The position numbers and the translations under genes were made by a program. From contig CAJTQA010000008.1 of NCBI GenBank assembly GCA_910578455.1, positions 1-64,000 on the forward strand: a DNA stretch of 64,000 bases, read 5' to 3'. Within the stretch, counting starts at the first letter, position 1. Each line of letters opens with the position of its first letter. Below, in pieces: positions 17,357 through 26,121 of this stretch. The notes under the pieces were generated by a model. The model had not been told where the DNA came from, made no database searches, and was given only the letters and a program-made list of their open reading frames with translations. The stretch is from an uncultured Dorea sp. (GTDB lineage Bacteria > Bacillota > Clostridia > Lachnospirales > Lachnospiraceae).

Positions 17357-20300
17357 GATACAGACAGTCAGGCTGATTAACATAGGCTACAATAACAATG
17401 CAATACGCATCAGTGACGAGTGCTTTCATATGAACGGGGAAAGCACGCTCCTGTCTCTGCGGAACGGGGGAGGGAAGTCCGTGCTTGTCCAGATGATGAC
17501 GGCTCCTTTCGTGCACAAGAGGTACCGGGATGTAAAAGACCGTCCGTTTGAGAGTTATTTTACCACTAACAAGCCGTCGTTTATTCTGGTTGAATGGGCT
17601 TTGGACCAGGGGGCGGGGTATGTGCTTACCGGGATGATGGTAAGGAGGAGCCAGGCCTCGGAAGAGGAGAGCAATGAAAACCTTGAGATTGTAAATATTG
17701 TCAGCGAGTACAGCTCGCCATGCCCTCAGGACATCCATAATCTTGCGGTGGTGAAAAAAGGTAAAAGGGAGATGACCCTCAAAAATTATTCGGACTGCCG
17801 GCAGATGTTCGAGGAGTACAAAAAGAACCGGGCGATGAAGTTCTTCTGCTATGACATGGGGAATCCGGCACAGTCACGGCAGTATTTTGAAAAGCTTTCG
17901 GAGTATCAGATTCATTACAAAGAATGGGAGACGATTATAAAAAAAGTGAATCTGAAAGAATCCGGGCTTTCGGAGCTGTTTGCGGATTGCAGGGATGAGA
18001 AGGGGCTTGTGGAGAAATGGTTTCTTGACGCTGTGGAGAGCAAGCTGAACAAAGAGAAAAACCGCATGAAGGAATTCCAGGATACACTGTCTAAATATGT
18101 GGGGCAGTATAAAGCCAATCAGGCAAGCATAAAGCGCCATGACACGATACAGCTCTTTAAAGAAGACGCGGCGCGCATCCGGGAAAAGGCAGAGCGCTAT
18201 CGGGAGGCGGAGCGGGGGGAGCAGGCGCAGGAGAATCTGATTGCGAATTTTATCGCAGAGCTTGGCCGTCTGCATAAAGAGGCAGAGGAAGAAGAAAGAA
18301 ATGCGGAAGAAGGCATAGAAGAGATTCTCGGCAGGATTGCGTATGTCGAGTATGAAAAAATATCCAGCGAGATTCACAAGCTGGATGAAAGGCGCGGGAA
18401 ATATACGAGAGATCGGGATATGCTGGACAGCGAGCGGGAAGACCTTGAGAACCAGGCGGAGGCGATCGCAAGGACATACCATCTTTTGCTGTGCGCGAAA
18501 CAGGATAAGATAACGAAGGAGGAGCAGGAGGAGCTTGAGCGCATCCGCCAGAAACTTGAGATATCGAAAAAGGCAGAGGAAGAGCTTGAGCCAGAGAGGC
18601 TGCGCCTCGGCTATGGGCTGAGAGTCCGGTATGAGAAACTTTTGGAGGACAGCCGGGAGAAATGCCGGGAGAATGAGAATGCGCGCCAGCAGGCAGAAAA
18701 AGAGAGTGAGGACTGGAAGAAAAAGCTGTCGGAAGTACTTCAGAAGATGATGGAAAATGCGGCAAAGGCCGGAACCTATGAAAGCCGGACAGAAAGCTAC
18801 GGGGAACGCGAAGAGTCATTTAACAGGCGGTATAATGAAAGCCTGTCGCGCAATATCCTGGGCGAATACGATCCGGGAACGCTTGATATTAAAGCATCGG
18901 AATACGAGAAAGCGCTTGAAGGCAATGTAAGGCGGCGCCTTCGGATGCGCGAGGATCAGGAGAGGGCAAAGGAACAGAAAAAAAGCCTTGTGCGTTCTCT
19001 GGAGGATATGCGTGCAGAGCAGATTCGCGCAAGCGCACAGAAAGAGCAGCAGGAAAAGCTCAGAGAGGAATATGAGGAGGAGCTTGAAGACCGCAGAGTC
19101 ATCCTCCGCTACTTAGATCTTGATGAAAAGCTCCTTTTCGAGAAAGACGAGATTTTGCATGCCTCAAAGAGAAAGCTTTTGGAGATTGACAGCATCAGGA
19201 GGAACCTGGAAAAGGAAGAGGACGGGCTGCAGAAAGAGTATAAGCGGCTGACAGAGGGGAAGTACCTGGAACTTTCAGAGGAGATGGAATCGGCGTTTGA
19301 GGAGATGGGCATCCATATTGTGTATGGAATGGAGTGGCTTAAGAAAAACGGGAGGACGAATAAGGAGAACGTGGAGCTGGTACGCAGGCACCCGTTTCTT
19401 CCGTATGCTCTGATGCTTTCGGAGGCAGAGATTGAAAAGCTGGCAAAAAATGACAAAGAGTTTTACACGTCGGCTCCGGTTCCGATCGTAATGCGTAACC
19501 GTCTGGAAGAGGCGGGAAACCTGGACGGGGGCGGGGTTGTCATGTTTCCGGATATAAGTTTCTATGTATATTTTAATGAGAGCCTGCTTGATGAAAAGAA
19601 GCTGGAAGAGATGACGGCAGAGAAAAGGCGTCAGATCGAAAAGAAACAGGACGCCATCGAGGTGCGCCGGAAAGAGTATGAAGAATATTTTAAAAGGCAG
19701 GAGCAGCTTGAAAACCAGAAGGTCAGCAAAGGGAAATGGGATGGAAACAGGAAAGCGCTGAGAGAGCTTGAAGGACAGGCGAAAGCATTGGAAAAAAGCA
19801 TTCGGAATGCATCTGAGGAACTGGGGAAGATACAGTCTGAGGCGGATAAGAGGGAGCAGGAGATCCGAAATACAGAAAAAGAAATTGAATCCCTGAAACG
19901 ACGGATTGAAGACTTTGAGCAGCTAAGCAGAGACTACGGGATATACGAAAAGAGCAGGAGAGAGCTTGAAAAATGCAGGGAGGAAGAGGAGAAACTTATA
20001 GGGCGGCAGAAACTTGCGAAAAATCAGGAGCAGAGGCTTAAGGATATCCTTAAGTCGAAAGAGACGGAGTGGGCGGCGCTTTTAAAAGAGCGGGAAGAGC
20101 TGAAAAAATCCGCCGGGAAATACAGCCTTTATGAAAAAATCCCCGAGAACTCCGAAGAGCATCAGGATTTTGCGGCAGGGATGAATATTAGGGAGATGGA
20201 GGCAAGGTATGACGCAGCCACTTCCGGGATAGCGCGGGAGCTGAATGAGCTTAAGGAGCAGGAGCAAAGGGCCGCTGGAAGATATGAGCGGGCCCGGGAT

Positions 20301-21770
20301 GAGCTGAGCCATCTTGAGCGGAAATACGGATTCTCCGGAACGGAGTTTGGGGATGTCATATACAGCCGCCAGGAGGAACTTCACCAGGAGAACATGCTGG
20401 AAGGAAAAAGGCGGGAAGCAGAGATGAAAGAGAGGCTCTGGCACGAAAAAGAGAAAAAAATTGCCGAGATTGTCACAGAGCGGAAAGGAAAGATGAAAAG
20501 GCTCGAGGAAGAGTGCGGGGAGCAAACGCCTTTGGAGAAGGAAAAGATCAAGGATCAGGATTTCGACGCCAGAAAAAATAAGCTGCTATATGAGAAGGAA
20601 GAGCTGGAACGCCGGGGAAAGGGCATCAGGGAGAGGATGAGAAACTATGACGAGAACCTGACCGCCCTTGCCGAGTACAGCGTGTTCCAGTGCCGGGATG
20701 AAACGGAATGGAAAGAAGACTTTTCGAAGATGGAAGGAAAGAGGCTGCGAGAGTTCAAGGGAGAGCTGGTAAGGGATTATAACCACCTTGTAAAGAAACG
20801 GCAGAGCGCCAAAGATGACCTTACCGACGTGCTGAACCAGATTGCGCGCAGGAAGGAGTTTGAGGAAGATTTTTATAAGAAACCGATAGAATCCATGCTT
20901 GAGCTTACGCAGGATGCCTCGCAGGTGCTTTCCCAGCTCTCTACGACCATACAGTCCTATGACAGCCTGATTGAGAAACTGAAAGTGGATATTTCCATGG
21001 TTGAGAAGGAAAAAGAAAATATCGTAGGGCTTCTGGAAGACTATCTGAAGGAAGTCCATCAGAACCTGGGGAAGATTGACCACAACTCCACTATTTCCAT
21101 CCGGAAACGGCCGGTGAAGATGCTGAAGATCCTGTTGCCGGAATGGGAGGAAAATGAAGGAGTGTACCGCATCCATCTTCAGGATATGATAGACGCGGTC
21201 ACCCAGAAAGGACTGGAGCTTTTTGAGAAAAACGAAAACGCCCAGGAATATTTTGGAACGCAGATAACGACGAAAAATCTTTATGATGCCGTAGTGGGGA
21301 TCGGGAACGTCCAGATTCGCCTGTACAAGATTGAGGCGCAGAGGGAATATCCCATCACCTGGGCGGAAGTGGCAAGAAACTCTGGCGGGGAAGGCTTTCT
21401 GTCAGCGTTTGTCATCCTGTCCAGCCTCCTGTACTATATGAGAAAGGACGATACGGATATTTTTGCGGACCGCAATGAGGGGAAAGTGCTGATCATGGAC
21501 AACCCCTTTGCCCAGACCAATGCGTCGCATCTGTTAAAGCCGCTTATGGATGTAGCGAAAAAGACAAATACGCAGATGATCTGCCTCACCGGGCTAAGCG
21601 GAGAGTCTATCTACAACCGTTTTGACAATATTTATGTGCTGAATTTGATTGCAGCAAGTCTCCGCAACGGCATGCAGTATTTGAAGGCAGACCACCTGAG
21701 AGGGAATGACCCGGACGTGATGGTAGTATCCCAGATAGAAGTTGCCAGGCAGCAGGAGCTGGTATTTTAG
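17349..21770 (+). CDS. jetC: Wadjet SMC-like ATPase JetC
   Basis: DNA-loop-extruding ATPase of the Wadjet complex (MukB-like). 1473 residues from a GTG inside the end of jetB. Walker A is LRNGGGKSVL (about residue 38), followed by two very long coiled-coil arms with a globular hinge near residues 640-740, the ABC signature-like NSGGEGFLSAFVILSS near 1345, and a Walker B variant VLIMDNPF near 1382, where asparagine replaces the usual glutamate. This last feature I recall as common in Wadjet JetC. Length and layout fit the family. Confidence 0.85.
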   Translation: MSKIQTVRLINIGYNNNAIRISDECFHMNGESTLLSLRNGGGKSVLVQMMTAPFVHKRYRDVKDRPFESYFTTNKPSFILVEWALDQGAGYVLTGMMVRRSQASEEESNENLEIVNIVSEYSSPCPQDIHNLAVVKKGKREMTLKNYSDCRQMFEEYKKNRAMKFFCYDMGNPAQSRQYFEKLSEYQIHYKEWETIIKKVNLKESGLSELFADCRDEKGLVEKWFLDAVESKLNKEKNRMKEFQDTLSKYVGQYKANQASIKRHDTIQLFKEDAARIREKAERYREAERGEQAQENLIANFIAELGRLHKEAEEEERNAEEGIEEILGRIAYVEYEKISSEIHKLDERRGKYTRDRDMLDSEREDLENQAEAIARTYHLLLCAKQDKITKEEQEELERIRQKLEISKKAEEELEPERLRLGYGLRVRYEKLLEDSREKCRENENARQQAEKESEDWKKKLSEVLQKMMENAAKAGTYESRTESYGEREESFNRRYNESLSRNILGEYDPGTLDIKASEYEKALEGNVRRRLRMREDQERAKEQKKSLVRSLEDMRAEQIRASAQKEQQEKLREEYEEELEDRRVILRYLDLDEKLLFEKDEILHASKRKLLEIDSIRRNLEKEEDGLQKEYKRLTEGKYLELSEEMESAFEEMGIHIVYGMEWLKKNGRTNKENVELVRRHPFLPYALMLSEAEIEKLAKNDKEFYTSAPVPIVMRNRLEEAGNLDGGGVVMFPDISFYVYFNESLLDEKKLEEMTAEKRRQIEKKQDAIEVRRKEYEEYFKRQEQLENQKVSKGKWDGNRKALRELEGQAKALEKSIRNASEELGKIQSEADKREQEIRNTEKEIESLKRRIEDFEQLSRDYGIYEKSRRELEKCREEEEKLIGRQKLAKNQEQRLKDILKSKETEWAALLKEREELKKSAGKYSLYEKIPENSEEHQDFAAGMNIREMEARYDAATSGIARELNELKEQEQRAAGRYERARDELSHLERKYGFSGTEFGDVIYSRQEELHQENMLEGKRREAEMKERLWHEKEKKIAEIVTERKGKMKRLEEECGEQTPLEKEKIKDQDFDARKNKLLYEKEELERRGKGIRERMRNYDENLTALAEYSVFQCRDETEWKEDFSKMEGKRLREFKGELVRDYNHLVKKRQSAKDDLTDVLNQIARRKEFEEDFYKKPIESMLELTQDASQVLSQLSTTIQSYDSLIEKLKVDISMVEKEKENIVGLLEDYLKEVHQNLGKIDHNSTISIRKRPVKMLKILLPEWEENEGVYRIHLQDMIDAVTQKGLELFEKNENAQEYFGTQITTKNLYDAVVGIGNVQIRLYKIEAQREYPITWAEVARNSGGEGFLSAFVILSSLLYYMRKDDTDIFADRNEGKVLIMDNPFAQTNASHLLKPLMDVAKKTNTQMICLTGLSGESIYNRFDNIYVLNLIAASLRNGMQYLKADHLRGNDPDVMVVSQIEVARQQELVF

Positions 21771-21818
21771 ACGTATATCGCCAGCTCTGCCTGCGGGCTG
21801 TTCAGCTTGACTCACTGG

Positions 21819-23084
21819 CTAAGTCAGCTCTGCAATCCTGGACACCCCGACATAGATTTCCGAGATTTTGTACCATGTGGGATAGTCGACGATTCCGGTC
21901 GCGGGGAGCCCGAATACGGACTGGAACTTCTTCACGGCAGCGGCAGTGGCGGGTCCGTAGATGCCGTCGGCGGCAATTTTGGGGATGGCGGGGTAAGCGC
22001 CGGAAATCACGGCCAGCTGCTCCTGCATCTGCCGTACTTTGCTGCCGGTAGAGCCCTGGGTCAAATTGTAGCCCGGCCAGGATGAAGGGATTCCGGAGAT
22101 GGCTTCGGCAGTGTTGATGTACATGCTGTCGCCGTAGTAGTAACGCAGGATCTGGATGGGTGAGTAACCCTGGTCGCCGAGGGATTTGGAGCCCCACTGC
22201 GTCATCCAGTTCGGGCACTGCACCTGCCTGCCGTCGCAGTACTGGGTCAGGATCGGCTGACGGACATTCGGACGGGACAGGTAATTCGGGAAAAGTTCGT
22301 CTACGATTACAGAGATGGTATCATAGATGTTGCGCTCCGGTATCCATTTGTGGTCAAAGGCTGTGGATGACGTTATGGTGAAGTCATAGCCTTTGTTGCG
22401 ATACCATTCCGTATAGACCCTGTTTAGCGTGAAGGACATGATTGCCAGTACGTTTGCCCGTATGGTATCGGCGGGCCAGGTGGCATAGATTTCGCTGGAC
22501 GCTACATTTTTGATGTAATCTTTGTATTTTACATAGTAATCCCTGGCGGTGGAGTCACGGGGGCTCCCGTTATGGACAACGATATATTCAGGTATGACGA
22601 CCCGGCTCAGCACGATTTCCCCGGTCTCGTTGACAGGCTTTATCTCGTCTTCAGGTATTTTTGGCGGGTATGTTCCGTATAATGTATGTGCAGGTATGAC
22701 GAATACGTCTTCTGAAGATTCGTCCGGGGCGGCCGGGCGCATCTGGATGTTCTGCAGCGCTTTGATAGTGGGAAGGATTTCCGCGCCTGCAATGCTGACA
22801 GGCTCGTAGCCGGGGGCGGTGACGTTGAGGGTGTACTCGGAGTAGGGCTGGATTTCGTTGTCCGGGTTCAGGCTGTATTCCAGCGGAGGGGCGTCGAGCT
22901 CTATAGTCTCGGTCTGTCCGGAGGAATCGGTAGTAAGCTCTTCCAGCTGGCTTTCGGGAACGCCGGTGTAGGAGATGCTTACTTTTGCGTCCGCGATTGG
23001 CAGAGCGGTTATTTCAGACGTGATGTTTACTTGCAGCTCTCCTTTGTCCGGAGTGTCCGCAAGAGGAGTATTAGGTGTAGGCAT
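21819..23084 (-). CDS. SpoIID-like domain protein with C-terminal peptidoglycan-binding domain
   Basis: 421 residues from the ATG at 23084, preceded by CGAGG; longer in-frame starts run into the divergent gene. Residues about 10-100 look like a carboxypeptidase-regulatory or Ig-like repeat (TTDSSGQTETIEL). The centre (IKNVASSEIYATWPADTIRA, then AIMSFTLNR) is SpoIID-like, the fold of sporulation lytic transglycosylases. The C-terminus is a PG_binding_1 repeat (GSTGSKVRQMQEQL, IYGPATAAAVKKFQ). No clear signal peptide is seen. Likely cell-wall or spore-cortex related. Confidence 0.7.
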   Translation of the reverse strand: MPTPNTPLADTPDKGELQVNITSEITALPIADAKVSISYTGVPESQLEELTTDSSGQTETIELDAPPLEYSLNPDNEIQPYSEYTLNVTAPGYEPVSIAGAEILPTIKALQNIQMRPAAPDESSEDVFVIPAHTLYGTYPPKIPEDEIKPVNETGEIVLSRVVIPEYIVVHNGSPRDSTARDYYVKYKDYIKNVASSEIYATWPADTIRANVLAIMSFTLNRVYTEWYRNKGYDFTITSSTAFDHKWIPERNIYDTISVIVDELFPNYLSRPNVRQPILTQYCDGRQVQCPNWMTQWGSKSLGDQGYSPIQILRYYYGDSMYINTAEAISGIPSSWPGYNLTQGSTGSKVRQMQEQLAVISGAYPAIPKIAADGIYGPATAAAVKKFQSVFGLPATGIVDYPTWYKISEIYVGVSRIAELT

Positions 23085-23172
23085 AAGCAAACCTCGAAAA
23101 GACTCTGTTGGTATCAGGATATTCAGGGGAAAGCAAAGGTGTGCGAAAGATTTTAACCGAAAGGAATGGAAC

Positions 23173-24396
23173 ATGGAACAGAGAAGACGCAGAAAGAAAA
23201 AGAAGAGGGGATGCCTTTGGACGATATTCTGGCTCCTGTTTATTATATTGGCGGCAGAAATCGCGCTGGGGTTGGGAACGGGAACCATACCCCTTAAGAG
23301 CAGGCTCCAGGATAAAGCCATGGAATATCTCTCCCCGGAGATTCCTTATCAGGAGGTGAGCTTAGGGGAAGAGGAAATCGGAAAGAAATATTATTATGAG
23401 CTGCTCCCGGAGGAGGAAAAGACCGTCTACAGGGAAATCCTGGGAGGAATAAAGGAGTATTCGCCGGAAATCTACCTCCATTCTGCCGACGCAAAGCGCA
23501 CCAATGAGATCTACAAGGATGTCCTGATGGACAATCCCGAGATTTTCTGGTGCGACGGTACGGGGAAAACCACTTCTTACGAGGGGAAAGAGAAGTATAA
23601 TGTGCTGGAGCCGCAGTATACATGCACGGCGGAGGAAAAGGAGCAGAGACAGCAGGAGATAGAGGCGGCGGCAGGGGAATGCCTTGCGGGGATAAAGGCT
23701 GATGCGTCGGATTACGACAAGATCCTCTACGTTTTTGAATATATTGTAAATACAGTGGATTATGACCTGGGGGCTGAAGACAACCAGAACATCTACAGCG
23801 TGTTCGCCCATAGGCGCTCCGTCTGCGCGGGGTACTCAAAAGCAACCCAGTACCTTCTGGAGCGGCTGGGGGTGTTCTGCACCTATGTGCCGGGAGTGGC
23901 GAGGGGCGGTGAGAGCCATGCGTGGAACCTGGTTCTGTGCGAGGGGGATTATTATTATGTGGATACTACGTGGGGCGATCCGGTTTTCCTGAACTCGGAA
24001 CAGGCAGAGGGAAATGACAATATCAGCTATGATTACATGCTGTGCAACGACGGGGAGCTTTTTAAGACGCACAGGCCGGACGCGGATATCAAACTGCCGG
24101 AATGCACGAAGATGGACTGGAATTATTACGTGGTAAACAACCTGTACTATAAAGAGTATGACAGTGACACGGCTCTGAAGGAGATGAACCGGACAATCAC
24201 GGACAAAGGGGAGTGCACGGTTTTTAAGTATGCGGATCCTGACAGCTACGAGCAGGCGCATAAAGATATTTTCGGAAATCTTATCCAGCGGGCGGCGCAG
24301 AACCTGGCTTCTCTGTATGGGCTTAAAAATGTCAGGTATACATACATGGACGATCCAGACCTCAATAAGATCGTGATTTTCTGGCAGTATAAGTAA
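23173..24396 (+). CDS. Membrane-anchored transglutaminase-like protein
   Basis: 407 residues from the ATG at 23173 after AAAGGAA. A strongly basic N-terminus (RRRRKKKKR) precedes a transmembrane segment at about residues 12-32, so the protein is a type II membrane or exported protein. The transglutaminase core has the catalytic cysteine in RRSVCAGYSKATQYLLERLG, the histidine in GGESHAWNLV and aspartate in YYYVDTTWGDP, all in order. Family members are usually cysteine proteases or amidases acting on the cell surface. It is divergent from the SpoIID-like gene, 88 bases apart. Confidence 0.8.
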   Translation: MEQRRRRKKKKRGCLWTIFWLLFIILAAEIALGLGTGTIPLKSRLQDKAMEYLSPEIPYQEVSLGEEEIGKKYYYELLPEEEKTVYREILGGIKEYSPEIYLHSADAKRTNEIYKDVLMDNPEIFWCDGTGKTTSYEGKEKYNVLEPQYTCTAEEKEQRQQEIEAAAGECLAGIKADASDYDKILYVFEYIVNTVDYDLGAEDNQNIYSVFAHRRSVCAGYSKATQYLLERLGVFCTYVPGVARGGESHAWNLVLCEGDYYYVDTTWGDPVFLNSEQAEGNDNISYDYMLCNDGELFKTHRPDADIKLPECTKMDWNYYVVNNLYYKEYDSDTALKEMNRTITDKGECTVFKYADPDSYEQAHKDIFGNLIQRAAQNLASLYGLKNVRYTYMDDPDLNKIVIFWQYK

Positions 24397-24409
24397 TGCC
24401 AGATTGAAA

Positions 24410-24438
24410 TTGTAACTGCGGAAGAGATATGGTATAAT
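24410..24438 (+). promoter_or_regulatory. Predicted promoter of the cupin gene
   Basis: TTGTAA at 24410-24415, a 17-base spacer and TATAAT at 24433-24438, with an extended TGG just before it. Confidence 0.6.
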
Positions 24439-24476
24439 GGCTGACAGGATATTCTTAGGATAAAGGAGGAGCGTTT

Positions 24477-24821
24477 ATGACGAAAATCGGCGAAAGGGAA
24501 ATCGTGAAGGCAGAGCATGCCTACGGAGGAGAGGGATATATTACAAAAGAGATGCTGATCTCGAATGCAGAGCGGGGAGAGCACTGTAAGATGTACGCGA
24601 AAGTGACGGTGCCGGTAAACTGTGAGATCGGATACCATGTACATCAGGGCGACGAGGAAGGGTACTACATATTATCCGGCACAGGAATTTACAATGACAA
24701 CGGAAAAGAGATGCCTCTTGAGCCTGGCGACTCATTCTTCTGCAGGGAGGGCGACGGGCACGGCATCAAGAATACAGGCGGCGAGGATATCGTATTTGTA
24801 GCGCTGATTCTGAAAAAATAG
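24477..24821 (+). CDS. Small cupin-domain protein
   Basis: A single cupin barrel of 114 residues. The two motifs are visible: GYHVHQGDEEGYYILSGTG (metal ligands H, H and E, about residues 58-76) and PGDSFFCREGDGHGIKN (about 83-99). Members bind a metal and act as small-molecule isomerases, dioxygenases or sensors; the substrate is not predictable. It has its own promoter and a strong terminator, so it is monocistronic. Confidence 0.82.
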   Translation: MTKIGEREIVKAEHAYGGEGYITKEMLISNAERGEHCKMYAKVTVPVNCEIGYHVHQGDEEGYYILSGTGIYNDNGKEMPLEPGDSFFCREGDGHGIKNTGGEDIVFVALILKK

Positions 24822-24829
24822 ATGTTTTA

Positions 24830-24860
24830 GGACGGGGAAAGACGCTCCCCGTCCTTTTTA
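24830..24860 (+). terminator. Intrinsic terminator after the cupin gene
   Basis: GGACGGGG (24830-24837) and CCCCGTCC (24847-24854) form a perfect 8-base GC-rich stem followed by TTTTTA. Confidence 0.85.
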
Positions 24861-24871
24861 TGAGCAGTTTA

Positions 24872-25963
24872 TCATATAGACCGAAAGACTTTTAAGAGCC
24901 GTTCGTTGTCTTCCGGTTTCATGATGCAGAAACGAACGAATTCTCCGTTCAGGTTTTTAAAAAAAGAGGAGCAGTCGCGGATCATCATTTTCTGACGGAT
25001 GGCTGCCTCAAATACCTGGAAGGATGTCACCCCATCTTTCAGGATGCGTAGGAGGATGAAATTGGCAGAAGGCGGATAGGCCTTGAAGGCGTCAAGCTTT
25101 GAGAGTTCCCGGCAAAGCCGCTCCCGCTCGGAACTGATGAGCTCTTTTGTCTTCTTGATGTAACCGCCGTCCTGGAGCATCAGCTCTCCGGCGAAAGCGC
25201 CGATGCTGTTAAGGCTCCAGGGATTTTGGTGGGTCAAGAGCATGGAGGTGAATTCCCGGTTGGAAGTGATGCCGTATCCGAAACGCAGCCCAGGCGCTGC
25301 AAAGAATTTGGATACCCCACGGATTACCATGAGGTTGTCAAACTTGTCCGTGAGGGGTACGGCAGTAACCTTTTGCATGTCGGGGGCAAATTCAATGTAA
25401 GTCTCATCAATCATGACAAAAATGTCTGCTGAACTGCAAAAAGCAAGGATTTTTTCGAGGCAGCTCCGGGTAATGGCAGAAGAGGTCGGGTTATTTGGGT
25501 TGCATATGATGAGAAGGTCGGTTCCTTTTGGGACGGAATCCAGAAAATCTTCTGTATCAAGTATAAAATCTTTCGACTCATCCAGATGATAATAGAGAAT
25601 CTCCCCTCCTGACAGTGAAAGCTCTCTTTCGTATTCAGAGTAGGTGGGCCCTAAGACCAGCGCTTTTTTCGCGCCGCGCTGGCTGATAAGGAGCGATATA
25701 AGCTCTGTGGATCCGTTGCCGACTACGACATTGGCGGGACTGCACTGGCAGTACCTCCCGATTGTTTCTTTCAGGCTTGTGTAGCTGCGGTCAGGATAGC
25801 TGCTGATGATGTCGAAATTTGCCGCTATCTTCTCCTTCACAGTTTCCGGGAGGCCGAGGGGATTGACGTTTGCCCCGAACTGGATGATTTCCTCTTTTGG
25901 GATTCGGTAATATTCTTCGATTTTTTCAAGATCGCTTCCGTGAAATTCGATTTTTTTTGACAT
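24872..25963 (-). CDS. PLP-dependent aminotransferase-fold enzyme (CobD/HisC-like)
   Basis: 363 residues, class I/II aminotransferase fold. Visible are HGSD and FGANVNPLGLP at the N-terminus (as in threonine-phosphate decarboxylase CobD), the substrate/PLP segment VGNGSTELI, ICNPNNPTSS, DETYIEF, and the PLP lysine in GVSKFFAAPGLRFGYG. Both L-threonine-phosphate decarboxylase (cobalamin side chain) and histidinol-phosphate aminotransferase remain possible. The N-terminus favours CobD-like, but no cobalamin or histidine genes are adjacent. Monocistronic. Confidence 0.75.
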   Translation of the reverse strand: MSKKIEFHGSDLEKIEEYYRIPKEEIIQFGANVNPLGLPETVKEKIAANFDIISSYPDRSYTSLKETIGRYCQCSPANVVVGNGSTELISLLISQRGAKKALVLGPTYSEYERELSLSGGEILYYHLDESKDFILDTEDFLDSVPKGTDLLIICNPNNPTSSAITRSCLEKILAFCSSADIFVMIDETYIEFAPDMQKVTAVPLTDKFDNLMVIRGVSKFFAAPGLRFGYGITSNREFTSMLLTHQNPWSLNSIGAFAGELMLQDGGYIKKTKELISSERERLCRELSKLDAFKAYPPSANFILLRILKDGVTSFQVFEAAIRQKMMIRDCSSFFKNLNGEFVRFCIMKPEDNERLLKVFRSI

Positions 25964-26040
25964 TTTTCTACTCCTTATTTATACTATACAATAGTAAATC
26001 CAAACTGCTGCATAAATTTTCAACATTTTGTGTTTCGGCA

Positions 26041-26070
26041 TTGCCATAGAGCATAAAACAATGCTATAAT
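26041..26070 (+). promoter_or_regulatory. Predicted promoter of the DUF5717-DUF5716-TPR-purB operon
   Basis: TTGCCA at 26041-26046, an 18-base spacer and TATAAT at 26065-26070, with an extended TGC (26062-26064). Transcription would start near 26077, which argues against the farthest upstream start of the next gene. Confidence 0.6.
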
Positions 26071-26121
26071 TTATTATAGTGTGTTTTGAAAAAAAAGCAA
26101 CGAAAGAAGCAGGTGTCAGAC

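Noticed and set aside
24872..25963. Definite call of histidinol-phosphate aminotransferase (hisC)
   Set aside because: The N-terminus resembles CobD and there is no histidine gene nearby, so a broader name was kept.
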